Positions 1-7,640 are shown, counted from the stretch's first letter. The stretch is 19,174 bases of DNA from CAZXCK01 sp964639225 (GCA_964639225.1 CAZXCK010000080.1:1-19174), one strand, 5' to 3'. A program made the numbers and translations. The notes: generated by a model from the letters alone, not told the origin.

Positions 1-62
1 GCGTGAAAGCCATCCACCATCTGATCGAAGGCATGCGTTTTTCATCCGGGCAGGATTTCTAG
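1..62 (+). CDS. C-terminal end of an upstream gene (partial)
   Basis: The third frame is open from the window edge to a TAG at 60-62 and would give a 19-residue tail ending in SSGQDF. Its codons mostly end in G or C, as in the genes that follow, while frame 1 has a stop at once and frame 2 gives an unlikely Pro/Arg/His mix. The next gene starts 13 bases later, which suits a co-transcribed unit. The fragment is too short to name a family. Confidence 0.4.
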   Translation, partial: VKAIHHLIEGMRFSSGQDF

Positions 63-75
63 AGCGGGGTGGCAT

Positions 76-378
76 GTGCAGCCACTGAATCAATTTCTGG
101 TGCTGTACCAGTGGTTTCCGCTGGCGGCACTGCTGATGTTTGTCGCGCTGATCGCCCGCTTCTACGAGAAATTCTCGGGGAAGCGGACGTTTTTTCGTTT
201 CTATCTGGTGGCGCTGGTTCTGTTCGGCGGGGCGGCGGTGCGCTATGCCGGGGCCGGTCAACTGGCCGGCGATCCGCTCGGCGACGTGCTGCTGGGGCTG
301 GGCGGGGCCGTGCTGCTGCCGCTGAGTGTGCATCTTTACCGGGTGATGCTGGCTAACACGGTTCCGGACCAGGAGTAA
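76..378 (+). CDS. Small integral membrane protein, unknown function
   Basis: I do not recognise this 100-residue protein. Three hydrophobic stretches (about residues 11-29, 41-60 and 68-89) suggest a three-TM inner-membrane protein, with basic residues around 30-41 probably cytoplasmic. The start is a GTG; no strong Shine-Dalgarno lies before it, and an ATG overlapping it at 74 leads to a stop after four codons. The stop is 5 bases from the start of another small three-TM protein of similar size and style, so the two are probably translated together and may form one membrane complex. Function is unknown; the call rests on an open frame, hydrophobicity and spacing. Confidence 0.65.
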   Translation: MQPLNQFLVLYQWFPLAALLMFVALIARFYEKFSGKRTFFRFYLVALVLFGGAAVRYAGAGQLAGDPLGDVLLGLGGAVLLPLSVHLYRVMLANTVPDQE

Positions 379-383
379 GGGCG

Positions 384-713
384 ATGCACGGCTTCGACTG
401 GACCGGTCTTCTCGGTTTGCTGGGGGTGGGGTCGATCGCGTTCGCGCTGGTGCTGCTGGGCCGTCTGAGCCAGCGGCTGGGCCAGGTGACCAGCGCCGCG
501 CCCTATCACACCGGCTTTTATGCGGGCGCGTTTCTGGTGGGCGTAGGTGGCGCGGCCCGCCTGTGGCATCTGTTCGACTCTGGCCACACCGCCGACCTGC
601 ACCAGACGATGCTGTGGGTGCTGCTCTATAACGGCGCGCCAGCCCTGGGAGTGACGATTGGGGTCATTTTCGCCTGGCGCTACTGGAGCTGGCTGCTGGC
701 CGAACGCGATTAA
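384..713 (+). CDS. Small integral membrane protein, unknown function
   Basis: This is a 109-residue protein of unknown family. Hydrophobic segments at about residues 5-25, 43-60 and 75-98 suggest three transmembrane helices. Several His, Trp and Tyr residues lie in or near the membrane segments (H2, H42, W61, H62, H68, H73, W78, W98). The ATG start lies 5 bases after the preceding small membrane gene, and the metallo-hydrolase gene begins 22 bases after its stop. The pair resembles two halves of a small membrane module, but no motif gives a reaction. The histidines could hint at metal or haem contact, which is speculation. Confidence 0.7.
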   Translation: MHGFDWTGLLGLLGVGSIAFALVLLGRLSQRLGQVTSAAPYHTGFYAGAFLVGVGGAARLWHLFDSGHTADLHQTMLWVLLYNGAPALGVTIGVIFAWRYWSWLLAERD

Positions 714-735
714 CCGCGCGGAACAGGAACCGATT

Positions 736-1599
736 ATGCTGCAAATTGGCGATATTCGACTGCATCTCATCAACGACGGCGATACGGGGGTCGATGCTGG
801 CGGTCCATTTGGGCTGGTCCCGCGTGCGTTGTACCGCTCGTATTATGAGCCGGATGAGAACAACCTCGTGCCGATGACCGGCACCTGCCTGCTCATCCAG
901 ACCGGCGGCCAGAACATCGTCGCCGATACCGGCCTGGGTAACAAGCTGGATGCCAAGCGCCGTGCCATCTGGAACCTGTCGCGCCCGAAGGGCGATCTGC
1001 TGGATGGGCTGCGCCGCCTGGGCGTCGAACCGGGCGATGTGTCGCTGGTTATCAACACCCATCTGCACGCCGATCACTGCTCCGGCAATACCACCTTCAA
1101 CGCCGACAGGAGCGCCGTGCTGCCCACATTTCCCAACGCCGAGCACGTCGTCCAGCGCCGCGAATTCGAGGACGCCAGCAATCCCAACGAGCGCACTGCC
1201 GCCACCTATCTGTCGATTAACTGGGATGTGCTGGTCAAAAACGGCCAGATGCGCCTGCTGGACGGCGATACCGAGCTGGCGCCCGGTGTGCGTGGCGTGG
1301 TCACGCCCGGTCACACACCCGGCCATATGAGCGTGGTCATCGAGAGTGGCGGCCAGTCCGCCATGTTCGTCTGCGATCTGGCGAGTTATGCCGTCCATTT
1401 CGAACGCCTGGGCTGGATGACAGCCTATGACGTTGAGCCGCTGGTCACGCTGGAGACCAAGCGGCACTGGCAGCAGTGGGCGCTGGAGACGAATGCCGCG
1501 CTGATCTTCCCGCACGATTCCAAACGGCCCATCGGTCGGTTAGCGCATGGCGAAAAGGGCCGCCCGGTCCTGCAACCTATTGACGAGCCGTTCGCGTAG
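736..1599 (+). CDS. Metallo-beta-lactamase-fold hydrolase
   Basis: This 287-residue protein has the metal-binding set of the metallo-beta-lactamase superfamily: THLHADH (H109, H111, D113, H114), a PGHTPGH motif around H193, VCDL with D214 and a late FPHD with H260. The length and layout match the lactonase/glyoxalase-II-like branch (AiiA-type and relatives), which usually binds two zinc ions and hydrolyses a lactone, thioester or related bond. The substrate cannot be read from sequence. No signal peptide is visible, so it is probably cytoplasmic. The frame stays open upstream to 658, but ATG 736 is chosen because an AGGAA lies just before it and the extra residues would overlap the previous gene. 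It is probably co-transcribed with the two small membrane genes. Confidence 0.9.
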   Translation: MLQIGDIRLHLINDGDTGVDAGGPFGLVPRALYRSYYEPDENNLVPMTGTCLLIQTGGQNIVADTGLGNKLDAKRRAIWNLSRPKGDLLDGLRRLGVEPGDVSLVINTHLHADHCSGNTTFNADRSAVLPTFPNAEHVVQRREFEDASNPNERTAATYLSINWDVLVKNGQMRLLDGDTELAPGVRGVVTPGHTPGHMSVVIESGGQSAMFVCDLASYAVHFERLGWMTAYDVEPLVTLETKRHWQQWALETNAALIFPHDSKRPIGRLAHGEKGRPVLQPIDEPFA

Positions 1600-1623
1600 T
1601 CAGCGAAAAACCTGATTCTGGGG

Positions 1624-2493
1624 TTACTGCCGGTCCTGCCATTCCTGGATCGTTTCGGCCAGGAAGGCGCGCACCGCCTCATCTTCTACATCGTCCACGG
1701 TCTCGTATTCTTTGCCATCCACCTGAATGCGCACGCCGCCGCCCGGCGCGCTCATCACATGAATAGGACGCCCCCGGAAAGCGGGCGTGTAGTTCAGCTT
1801 ATGCTGAAGATAGGCTTCGATGGCGGCGGCGATGTCCAGCTCCGGCACCGGCTGCGACTCGATTTTGGTGCGTTTGAACAGGCCGCCCTGCTGCACCACG
1901 TTGGACTCGATGGATTTGTAGTCGGTCAGATCGCCGGGCATGGCGCCGCTCGGTGTGATGGGCGGCGGGGGGATACTGGGCTGCGCCGGGGGCGCAGCGC
2001 GGCGCGGGGCGGGCGGAGCCTCCGCGGGTGGCGCTTCGGGCTGGCTGACGATCTCGTTGAGGTCGCGCATGATCTGCAAGAAACGCGCCCTGAGTTGCGG
2101 CGCGTCCGCCAGTGAGCGATAGCCGACGTCATCCATGACGACCAGCAGTTGGCCGTCACGCGCATCGCGGCGCACGGCCAGCACCGGCGCGGTCTGGATC
2201 GTTTCGCCGGTGTTGAGCGTCACCGTGTCCGGCTCGGCGGCGGACTCGGCTGCCGGAGACAGCAGAAAGTCGAGGTCGGGCAGGTCGTCGCCGGCGACTG
2301 GTGTTGTGGCGGGGCTGGCGTTCGTGCGCTGTGCGCGCCTTTGCTGCTGGCGGGGTTTGATATAGCCGATCCAGATCATCAACGCCAGCAGCAGCAGGCC
2401 AGCGCCGCACACCATCACCAGCAGGCCGCCGGGAAGCTGCGCCAGGAATTCGCTCAAAATATCGGACTGGGAACTCATGGGTTCGTTGAACAT
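1624..2493 (-). CDS. Membrane-anchored protein with Pro/Ala-rich linker, unknown function
   Basis: This 289-residue protein has a short N-terminus, one transmembrane helix (about 21-45) followed by a basic stop-transfer stretch, a first small domain (about 90-150), a linker rich in Pro and Ala (152-187) and a C-terminal domain (about 215-289). Both domains carry a similar segment: Gly, a beta-like run, Tyr (Y125 and Y263), then an acidic helical run. No enzyme motif is seen. It lies 34 bases downstream of mutM and is probably in its operon. The open frame extends further upstream inside mutM, but that part is a shadow. ATG 2493 and ATG 2478 are both possible starts, neither with a good Shine-Dalgarno. 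Function unknown. Confidence 0.75.
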   Translation of the reverse strand: MFNEPMSSQSDILSEFLAQLPGGLLVMVCGAGLLLLALMIWIGYIKPRQQQRRAQRTNASPATTPVAGDDLPDLDFLLSPAAESAAEPDTVTLNTGETIQTAPVLAVRRDARDGQLLVVMDDVGYRSLADAPQLRARFLQIMRDLNEIVSQPEAPPAEAPPAPRRAAPPAQPSIPPPPITPSGAMPGDLTDYKSIESNVVQQGGLFKRTKIESQPVPELDIAAAIEAYLQHKLNYTPAFRGRPIHVMSAPGGGVRIQVDGKEYETVDDVEDEAVRAFLAETIQEWQDRQ

Positions 2494-2527
2494 GATTTTA
2501 TCAACCGTCTGAACGCTGTCGCTGTCG

Positions 2528-3352
2528 TTACAGGTGTTCCGGCTGGCAGTTGCGGCAGAAGTGTGTGCCGCGCTGCGCGACGCGAATCTTGTCGATGGGC
2601 TGGCCGCAGTTGTGGCAGGGCTGGCCGTCGCGCCCATAGACAAAGAAATGATTCTGAGACTCGCCGCGTGTGCCGTCCGGTTTGCGATACCAGTTGATAC
2701 TGGCCCCCTCATGAGTAATGCCGTCGTTCAGTGCCGCGCGCACAGCAAGATACAGCCGCGCGGCCTCGTCAGTGGTGAGGCTGTTGGCGCGGCGCAGCGG
2801 ATGCAGCCCGGCGCGGAACAGCGCCTCGTCGGCATAGATGTTGCCCACCCCGGCGATGAACCCCTGGTCCAGCAGCAGCGCCTTGAGGCCGCGTGTGCGC
2901 CCGGCCAGCCGGGTCATAAAGTCCGCCAGTGTGAAATCATCGGCCAGCGGCTCTGGTCCCAGCGCGGCGGTGATCGTCGCCAGTTCGCCGGTGAGGTACA
3001 CCCTGCCGAATTTGCGCGGATCGGAGAAGCGCAACTGCTGGCCGTTGTCCAGTTCCAGATGCAGGCGCAGCCAGCGGTCGGCGTCGTGGGTGGCGTCCGC
3101 CGCTGTCACGTACAGGCGACCGGTCATCTTGAGATGGACGACCAGAAAATCGTGATCCAGCGTCATGACGATGTACTTGGCGCGCCGGTCTACTGTCTGG
3201 ATCGTCTGCCCGGCGATGCGCGCGGCGAAGGTCGCTGCGTCCGGGCTGTGCAGGGTTCGCGCCCAGGTGCAGGCCATGCCGGTGATGGTGCGCCCGCTGA
3301 CCAGGGGACGCAGCCCGCGCACGACGGTTTCGACTTCGGGTAATTCAGGCAT
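2528..3352 (-). CDS. mutM: Formamidopyrimidine-DNA glycosylase (Fpg/MutM)
   Basis: This base-excision repair enzyme removes 8-oxoguanine and formamidopyrimidines and nicks the backbone by beta/delta elimination. The 274-residue protein begins MPELPEVET, so after Met removal the catalytic proline (P2) is N-terminal, followed by the essential E3. K59 lies in RRAKYIVM, where the family has its DNA-contacting Lys. The H2TH-region signature appears as IAGVGNIYADEALF. The C-terminal zinc finger is complete (C246, C249, C266, C269) and carries the phosphate-binding Arg (R261) in the hairpin. Length matches the family. It is the first gene of a two-gene minus-strand unit with the membrane-anchored protein, divergent from the 3530 gene. 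All key residues are present, so it should be active. Confidence 0.97.
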   Translation of the reverse strand: MPELPEVETVVRGLRPLVSGRTITGMACTWARTLHSPDAATFAARIAGQTIQTVDRRAKYIVMTLDHDFLVVHLKMTGRLYVTAADATHDADRWLRLHLELDNGQQLRFSDPRKFGRVYLTGELATITAALGPEPLADDFTLADFMTRLAGRTRGLKALLLDQGFIAGVGNIYADEALFRAGLHPLRRANSLTTDEAARLYLAVRAALNDGITHEGASINWYRKPDGTRGESQNHFFVYGRDGQPCHNCGQPIDKIRVAQRGTHFCRNCQPEHL

Positions 3353-3511
3353 AATGGCGTTCGCCTGTCTGTTCCTTACTGATTATGCGTTTGCTGACAC
3401 TTAAAGAATCATACACCGATTCTGGCCGGACTCATCACAAGGGTTGGCGGTTTGTACCGCCTGTCGGGATGTTCGTGTTATACTGGCCGTCCATGCGCGC
3501 CTGCCATGATT

Positions 3512-3517
3512 AAGGAG
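3512..3517 (+). promoter_or_regulatory. Shine-Dalgarno deciding the start of the 3530 gene
   Basis: AAGGAG lies 12 bases before ATG 3530. The in-frame ATG at 3518 directly abuts it and is too close to be used, and the more upstream in-frame starts have no ribosome site. This supports ATG 3530. Confidence 0.5.
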
Positions 3518-3529
3518 ATGAAGCCCATT

Positions 3530-3949
3530 ATGCGCAACTTCGAGACACTGGACAGTGTGACCATCGAGTCCAGCTCCGGCATTATCCACATCGGCACCCA
3601 GTCGAACGCGCCCGGTACGCCGCGCGTCGCCATGCGCCGCGAGGGGAGCTACGTCGCCATCTCGGCCAGCTATGGCCCGCTGGAGATCGCCATGCGCCCG
3701 CGTTTCGTCGAACTGGCGCGCATTCTGTCGCGGCTGCGTCCGGTCCAGGGTTTGCAGACGACGCGGCAGGTGGGCACAGGGCAGGCCTATCTGTCGCTGG
3801 GGCTGCAGGCTGATGGTATGCTGGTGATGCGCCCGACCATCGTCGCCGATGCGACCGGACATCTGTGCTTTAATCTGCTGCTGTCCAGCCAGACGCGCCA
3901 GCAGCTTTTCGACTGGCTGCCGGTCGATGTGGTCAGTGACGACGAATAA
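3530..3949 (+). CDS. Conserved-looking hypothetical protein, unknown function
   Basis: This 139-residue soluble protein has no motif I recognise. It reads as an alternating beta-rich N-terminal half (about 8-52), an amphipathic helix with several Arg (about 53-72), a second beta region and a C-terminal helix ending QQLFDWL, followed by an acidic tail. There is no signal peptide and no membrane segment. The open frame extends back to 3452, but ATG 3530 has the usable ribosome site. A TATACT at 3479-3484 could be its -10, without a convincing -35. It stands alone between the divergent mutM and the promoter of the glycine-cleavage operon, which begins 19 bases after its stop. Its role is unknown. 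Confidence 0.65.
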   Translation: MRNFETLDSVTIESSSGIIHIGTQSNAPGTPRVAMRREGSYVAISASYGPLEIAMRPRFVELARILSRLRPVQGLQTTRQVGTGQAYLSLGLQADGMLVMRPTIVADATGHLCFNLLLSSQTRQQLFDWLPVDVVSDDE

Positions 3950-3967
3950 AAAAATGGCCGCTCTAAC

Positions 3968-3996
3968 TTGTCACGATCAGCGGTTGGGGCTACAAT
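3968..3996 (+). promoter_or_regulatory. Sigma70-type promoter of the riboswitch-gcvH-gcvPA-gcvPB unit
   Basis: TTGTCA at 3968-3973 and TACAAT at 3991-3996 are separated by exactly 17 bases. The predicted start of transcription, near 4003, lies just before the riboswitch aptamer, as expected for a leader controlled by attenuation. Confidence 0.75.
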
Positions 3997-4018
3997 CGAA
4001 TTGAATTGAAAACCTGAT

Positions 4019-4128
4019 ACCTGTGGAGAGAGTGTCCGCCGCCAGCCGGTGCGCGGGACGCCGAAGGGGCAAGCGTCCAGATTGAGCCAGTCTGGCCGTG
4101 AAACTCTCAGGCAAAAGGATTCGCAGGT
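4019..4128 (+). ncRNA. Glycine riboswitch, single aptamer
   Basis: The leader carries the conserved glycine-aptamer blocks in order: GGAGAG at 4025-4030, GCCGAAGGGGCAA starting at 4060, and CTCTCAGGCAAAAGGA at 4104-4119, closed by an outer stem ACCTG (4019-4023) with CAGGT (4124-4128). Inner stems also form, for example CCAGA with TCTGG in the third helix. These match the family best known from gcvT leaders, which senses free glycine and usually turns glycine-cleavage genes on. Only one aptamer is present. The hairpin downstream (4144-4166) has none of the conserved core and may be the ghost half seen in singlet glycine riboswitches. It sits between a good promoter and a terminator ahead of gcvH. 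Confidence 0.95.
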
Positions 4129-4143
4129 TGGGGGCTTCTGGAC

Positions 4144-4166
4144 ATGGCGTGTCATCAACGTGCCAT
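4144..4166 (+). other. Leader hairpin between riboswitch aptamer and terminator
   Basis: ATGGCGTG at 4144-4151 can pair with CGTGCCAT at 4159-4166 (two G-U pairs) around the loop TCATCAA. It lies where a second glycine aptamer would sit in a tandem riboswitch, so it may act as a stabilising partner helix or as part of the expression platform. That role is inferred from position only. Confidence 0.5.
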
Positions 4167-4172
4167 CAACAG

Positions 4173-4207
4173 GGCGAACAGCGCGCTAACTGTTCGCCTT
4201 TTTGTTT
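4173..4207 (+). terminator. Riboswitch-controlled intrinsic terminator
   Basis: GGCGAACAG (4173-4181) pairs perfectly with CTGTTCGCC (4190-4198) around an 8-base loop and is followed directly by TTTTTGTTT. It lies between the glycine aptamer and gcvH, so it is most likely the expression platform: it ends transcription when glycine is low and is disrupted when glycine is bound. I did not find an unambiguous antiterminator partner strand by eye. Confidence 0.85.
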
Positions 4208-4246
4208 ATTTGACGGTTTGTTTTAGTTATCGCAGGAGAGAAAGTC

Positions 4247-4639
4247 ATGGCCGACCTGAAATTCCCGGAAGAACTGAAATTTGCCAAGAGCGACGAATGG
4301 CTGCGCGTGGAAGGTGACAGCGCCACCATCGGACTGAGCGACTACGCCCAGGAACAGCTAAACGATGTGGTGTACCTGGAACTGCCGGAAGTGGGCGACA
4401 GCATCGCCAAAGGCGATACCTTCGGCACGGTGGAGTCGGTCAAGGCCGCCTCTGACCTGTACATGCCAGTCAGCGGGACGATTACCGAGGTTAACAGCGC
4501 GCTGGAAGACGAGCCGGAACTCATCAATTCCGATCCGTATGGCGCGGGTTGGATTCTGAAAATCAAGCTGGACGGCGACCCCGACACTGGTGATCTGATG
4601 GATGCTGGTGCTTACAAAGCCTACTGCGAGGATCGTTAG
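4247..4639 (+). CDS. gcvH: Glycine cleavage system H protein
   Basis: This is the lipoyl carrier of the glycine cleavage system. Its swinging lipoyl-lysine takes the aminomethyl group from the P-protein, presents it to the T-protein and is reoxidised by dihydrolipoamide dehydrogenase. The 130-residue protein has the full H-protein fold signature, and the lipoylated lysine is K66 in VESVKAASD. The C-terminal region around GAGWILKIKL is also typical. AGGAG at 4234-4238 sits 8 bases before the ATG. It is the first gene after the riboswitch and terminator, and gcvPA follows 61 bases later, so its expression should rise with glycine. Length is normal and nothing is missing. Confidence 0.97.
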   Translation: MADLKFPEELKFAKSDEWLRVEGDSATIGLSDYAQEQLNDVVYLELPEVGDSIAKGDTFGTVESVKAASDLYMPVSGTITEVNSALEDEPELINSDPYGAGWILKIKLDGDPDTGDLMDAGAYKAYCEDR

Positions 4640-4700
4640 CATATGGCGGCGGTCTCTGACGGCTGTTTCCGTTCAAATTAGTGATTGCTGGAACTAAGAC

Positions 4701-6035
4701 ATGACCTATATTCCGCATACCGAAGCCGAGCGCCAGCAGATGCTGGCTGCCATCGGTGTAACGACCATTGAGGACCTGTTCGAGGCGGTCCCGGCTAACC
4801 ATCGCTTCCCGCGCCTGGACCTGCCGGAACCGCTGAGCGAGATGGAAGTCGCCGCCGAACTGAGCGCGCTGGCCGAAGCCAACGAACACGCTGGCGACTT
4901 CGCGCTGTTTCGTGGAGCCGGTGCCTATCACCATTTCATCCCGTCGGTGGTCAATCACATGCTGCTGCGCGGCGAGTTCTACACGGCTTACACGCCGTAC
5001 CAGCCAGAGGTGAGCCAGGGCACGTTGCAGGCCATCTTCGAGTACCAGAGCATGATGTGCGCTCTCACCGGCATGGACGCGGCCAACGCCAGCCACTACG
5101 ACGGAGCCACCAGCCTGGCCGAATCTGTCACGATGGCGCTGGAAGTGACCCGCCACAAGCGCAACAAGGTGATTCTGAGCGCGGGCATTCACCCGCAGTA
5201 CCGGGCGGTGACGCGCACCTACCACCAGAGCGGCAGCGTAGAGATCGTCGGCGATGACCGGCGCGCCACGCTCGATGAGCTGGCTGAAATGCTGGACGAC
5301 GACACCGCCATGCTGGCCGTGAGCTATCCCAGCTTCTTCGGCGAGATCGAAGACCTGACGGCGCTGGCCGAGAAGGTCCACGAGGCCGGGGCACTGCTGG
5401 TGGTGGTGGCTAATCCGCTGGCGCTGGGCCTGCTCAAGAGTCCGGGCGCGATGGGCGCCGACATCGTCGTTGGCGAGGGGCAGCCGCTGGGCGTGCCGCT
5501 GAGTTACGGCGGGCCGTACCTGGGCTACTTCGCCACGCGCGAGAAGTACGTGCGCAAGATCGCCGGGCGCATCATCGGCGAGACAGTGGACCACGATGGC
5601 CGCCGCGCCTTCGTCATGACGCTGCGCCCGCGCGAGCAGGACATCCGCCGCGAGAAAGCCACCAGCAACATCTGCACCAATCAGGGGCTGATGGCGCTGG
5701 CGGCGTCGGTCTATATGTCGCTGATGGGCAAGCACGGCATGCGGCGTGTCGCCGAGCTGGGCTACCACAAAGCGCACTACGCCGCCGACCAGATCGACGC
5801 GCTGGAGGGTTATGCCGTCGTGCGCGAACGGCCATTCTTCCACGAATTCCTGGTCAAATGTCCGCGCCCGGTGGCCGAGATTAACGAGCGCCTGCTGGAT
5901 GCTGGCATCATCGGCGGTTACGCGGTCGAGCAGGACTACCCCGAACTGAAGGACCACATGCTGCTGTGTGTGACTGAGGCCAACTCACGCGCCGAGATCG
6001 ACATGCTGGCAGCCACGCTGCGGGAGGTGAAGTGA
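4701..6035 (+). CDS. gcvPA: Glycine dehydrogenase (decarboxylating), subunit 1
   Basis: This is the N-terminal half of the split P-protein. With GcvPB it forms the PLP-dependent glycine decarboxylase, which releases CO2 and passes the aminomethyl group to lipoylated GcvH. The 444-residue protein has the usual length and opens with the family-like YIPHTEAERQQML. Typical segments follow, such as FRGAGAYHHFIPSVV, TPYQPEVSQGTLQ, YDGATSLAES and ATSNICTNQGLMALAA. The PLP-binding lysine is in the partner subunit, as expected. Its TGA is separated from the gcvPB ATG by a single base, so the two are translationally coupled and made in equal amounts. The ribosome site before ATG 4701 is weak. Confidence 0.97.
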   Translation: MTYIPHTEAERQQMLAAIGVTTIEDLFEAVPANHRFPRLDLPEPLSEMEVAAELSALAEANEHAGDFALFRGAGAYHHFIPSVVNHMLLRGEFYTAYTPYQPEVSQGTLQAIFEYQSMMCALTGMDAANASHYDGATSLAESVTMALEVTRHKRNKVILSAGIHPQYRAVTRTYHQSGSVEIVGDDRRATLDELAEMLDDDTAMLAVSYPSFFGEIEDLTALAEKVHEAGALLVVVANPLALGLLKSPGAMGADIVVGEGQPLGVPLSYGGPYLGYFATREKYVRKIAGRIIGETVDHDGRRAFVMTLRPREQDIRREKATSNICTNQGLMALAASVYMSLMGKHGMRRVAELGYHKAHYAADQIDALEGYAVVRERPFFHEFLVKCPRPVAEINERLLDAGIIGGYAVEQDYPELKDHMLLCVTEANSRAEIDMLAATLREVK

Positions 6036-6036
6036 C

Positions 6037-7521
6037 ATGGCCGAGCCGCTGATTTATGACGAGAGCGTCACCGGGCGCGTGGGCGCGAGTCTGCCTAAGC
6101 TGGACGTGCCGGCAGCCGATCTGCCCGCCGGTCTGGTGCGCGACAGCGTCGAACTGCCGGAAGTGAGCGAACTTCAGGTGGTGCGCCACTTTGTGAAACT
6201 CAGCCAGTTGAATCACGCCATCGACACCGGCTTTTATCCGCTGGGGTCGTGTACCATGAAGTACAATCCCAAGCTCAACGAGGACATGGCGCGGCTGCCT
6301 GGGTTCGCCCATCTGCACCCGCTGACCGACCCCGAAGGGGCACAGGGCGCACTGGCGCTGATGTACCAGTTGCAGGAATGGCTGGCTGAGGTCGCCGGTT
6401 TCGCCGGGGCGTCACTGGTCCCGGCGGCGGGCGCGCAGGGCGAGTTCGCCGGGATTCTGATGATTCGCAAGTATCATCACGAACGCGGCGACACACAGCG
6501 CAACAAGATTCTGGTACCCAACAGCGCGCATGGAACCAACCCGGCGACCGTCACCATGGCCGGTATGCAGGTCATCGAGCTGCCATCCGATGACGATGGC
6601 AACGTTGACCTGGATGCGCTGCGCGCGGTATGCGAGGGCGACGAGCGCGATAACATCGCTGGTATGATGATTACCGTGCCCAGCACGCTGGGATTGTTCG
6701 AGGGGCACATCCTGGACGTGGTGAAAGCGGTCCACGATGCCGGTGGCCTGATGTATATGGACGGCGCTAACATGAACGCGCTGATGGGCATCGTCAAGCC
6801 GGGTGATCTGGGCTTCGACGTAATGCACTACAACCTGCACAAGACGTTCTCCACGCCGCACGGCGGCGGCGGCCCCGGCTGCGGCGCGATTGGTGTCGCC
6901 GAGCGGTTGATGGATTACCGTCCCGGCCCGGTAGTGGAAATCGTGGAGCAGGCCAGTGACGAAGACTCCGCGCCGCTGTACGGTCTGGTGGAGCCGCCCA
7001 AGACCATCGGCAGGCTGAAAGCCTTCTGGGGCAACTTCGGCATGCACGTGCGCGCCTATGCCTACATCCGCTTTAACGGCGGCAGCGGTCTGCACGACAT
7101 CAGCCGCCACGCCGTCCTCAACGCCAACTACATCCGCGCCCGCCTGCTGGATACGTACAAAGTGCCGTATCCGCGCTTCTGCGGCCATGAGTTCGTGCTG
7201 GAAGGTCGCTTTGAGGATGCGCCCGGCATCCACGCGCTGGACATCTCCAAACGGCTGATCGACTACGGCATCCACCCGCCGACCAACTACTTCCCGCTGA
7301 TCGTGCCAGAAGCGCTGCTCATCGAGCCGACCGAGACCGAGACCAAAGCCACGCTGGACGGCTTCATCGACGCCATGAAGAAGATCGCCGCCGAGGCCCG
7401 CGAAAACCCGGAGCTGCTGCTCAGCGCGCCCCATGTGACGCCTGTCTCGCGGGTGGACGAGGTCAAAGCGGCCAAAGAGCTGGTCCTGTGCTGCGCGCCG
7501 GTCCTCAAGTCCGTTAACTGA
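6037..7521 (+). CDS. gcvPB: Glycine dehydrogenase (decarboxylating), subunit 2
   Basis: This is the C-terminal, PLP-carrying half of the split P-protein. The 494-residue protein contains LGSCTMKYNPK, AGAQGEFAGILMIRKYH, NSAHGTNPATVTMAG and NLHKTFSTPHGGGGPG, in which K269 should form the PLP Schiff base. YMDGANMNA carries the Asp that normally supports the pyridine nitrogen. Length and order match GcvPB of organisms with split P-proteins (Chloroflexota, Firmicutes, Thermus, archaea). It begins one base after the gcvPA stop and ends just before a strong terminator, so it closes the riboswitch-controlled unit. No T-protein gene follows; the only gcvT in the window is in the fusion gene on the other strand. 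Confidence 0.97.
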   Translation: MAEPLIYDESVTGRVGASLPKLDVPAADLPAGLVRDSVELPEVSELQVVRHFVKLSQLNHAIDTGFYPLGSCTMKYNPKLNEDMARLPGFAHLHPLTDPEGAQGALALMYQLQEWLAEVAGFAGASLVPAAGAQGEFAGILMIRKYHHERGDTQRNKILVPNSAHGTNPATVTMAGMQVIELPSDDDGNVDLDALRAVCEGDERDNIAGMMITVPSTLGLFEGHILDVVKAVHDAGGLMYMDGANMNALMGIVKPGDLGFDVMHYNLHKTFSTPHGGGGPGCGAIGVAERLMDYRPGPVVEIVEQASDEDSAPLYGLVEPPKTIGRLKAFWGNFGMHVRAYAYIRFNGGSGLHDISRHAVLNANYIRARLLDTYKVPYPRFCGHEFVLEGRFEDAPGIHALDISKRLIDYGIHPPTNYFPLIVPEALLIEPTETETKATLDGFIDAMKKIAAEARENPELLLSAPHVTPVSRVDEVKAAKELVLCCAPVLKSVN

Positions 7522-7548
7522 CGCGCACAATCCATTAGCACCATTTCG

Positions 7549-7579
7549 ACGCCCCCGGCATAGTCGCCGGGGGCGTTTT
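7549..7579 (+). terminator. Intrinsic terminator after gcvPB
   Basis: A perfect 10-bp stem, CGCCCCCGGC (7550-7559) with GCCGGGGGCG (7566-7575), has a 6-base loop and is followed by TTTT. It ends the glycine-cleavage transcript 28 bases after gcvPB. Confidence 0.9.
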
Positions 7580-7640
7580 GCGCTACAGTAAGCAGCGTTT
7601 CGTCAGCCACTGATTGGTTTACCCCGCATCTGAGGGACTT

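Noticed and set aside
664..1515. A 283-codon minus-strand frame opposite the metallo-hydrolase
   Set aside because: The plus strand has the HxHxDH metal site and a proper start; the minus frame is a shadow.
3353..3529. Clear divergent promoters for mutM and the 3530 gene
   Set aside because: Only isolated -10-like boxes are present (for example TATACT at 3479-3484), with no -35 at acceptable spacing, so no promoter feature was called.
4129..4172. A possible second glycine aptamer
   Set aside because: The segment is too short and lacks the GCCGAAGG and CTCTCAGGCAAAAGG cores; only a simple hairpin is present.
4563..5957. A 464-codon minus-strand frame opposite gcvPA
   Set aside because: It is a composition-driven shadow rich in Arg, His, Gln and Val; gcvPA on the other strand is certain.
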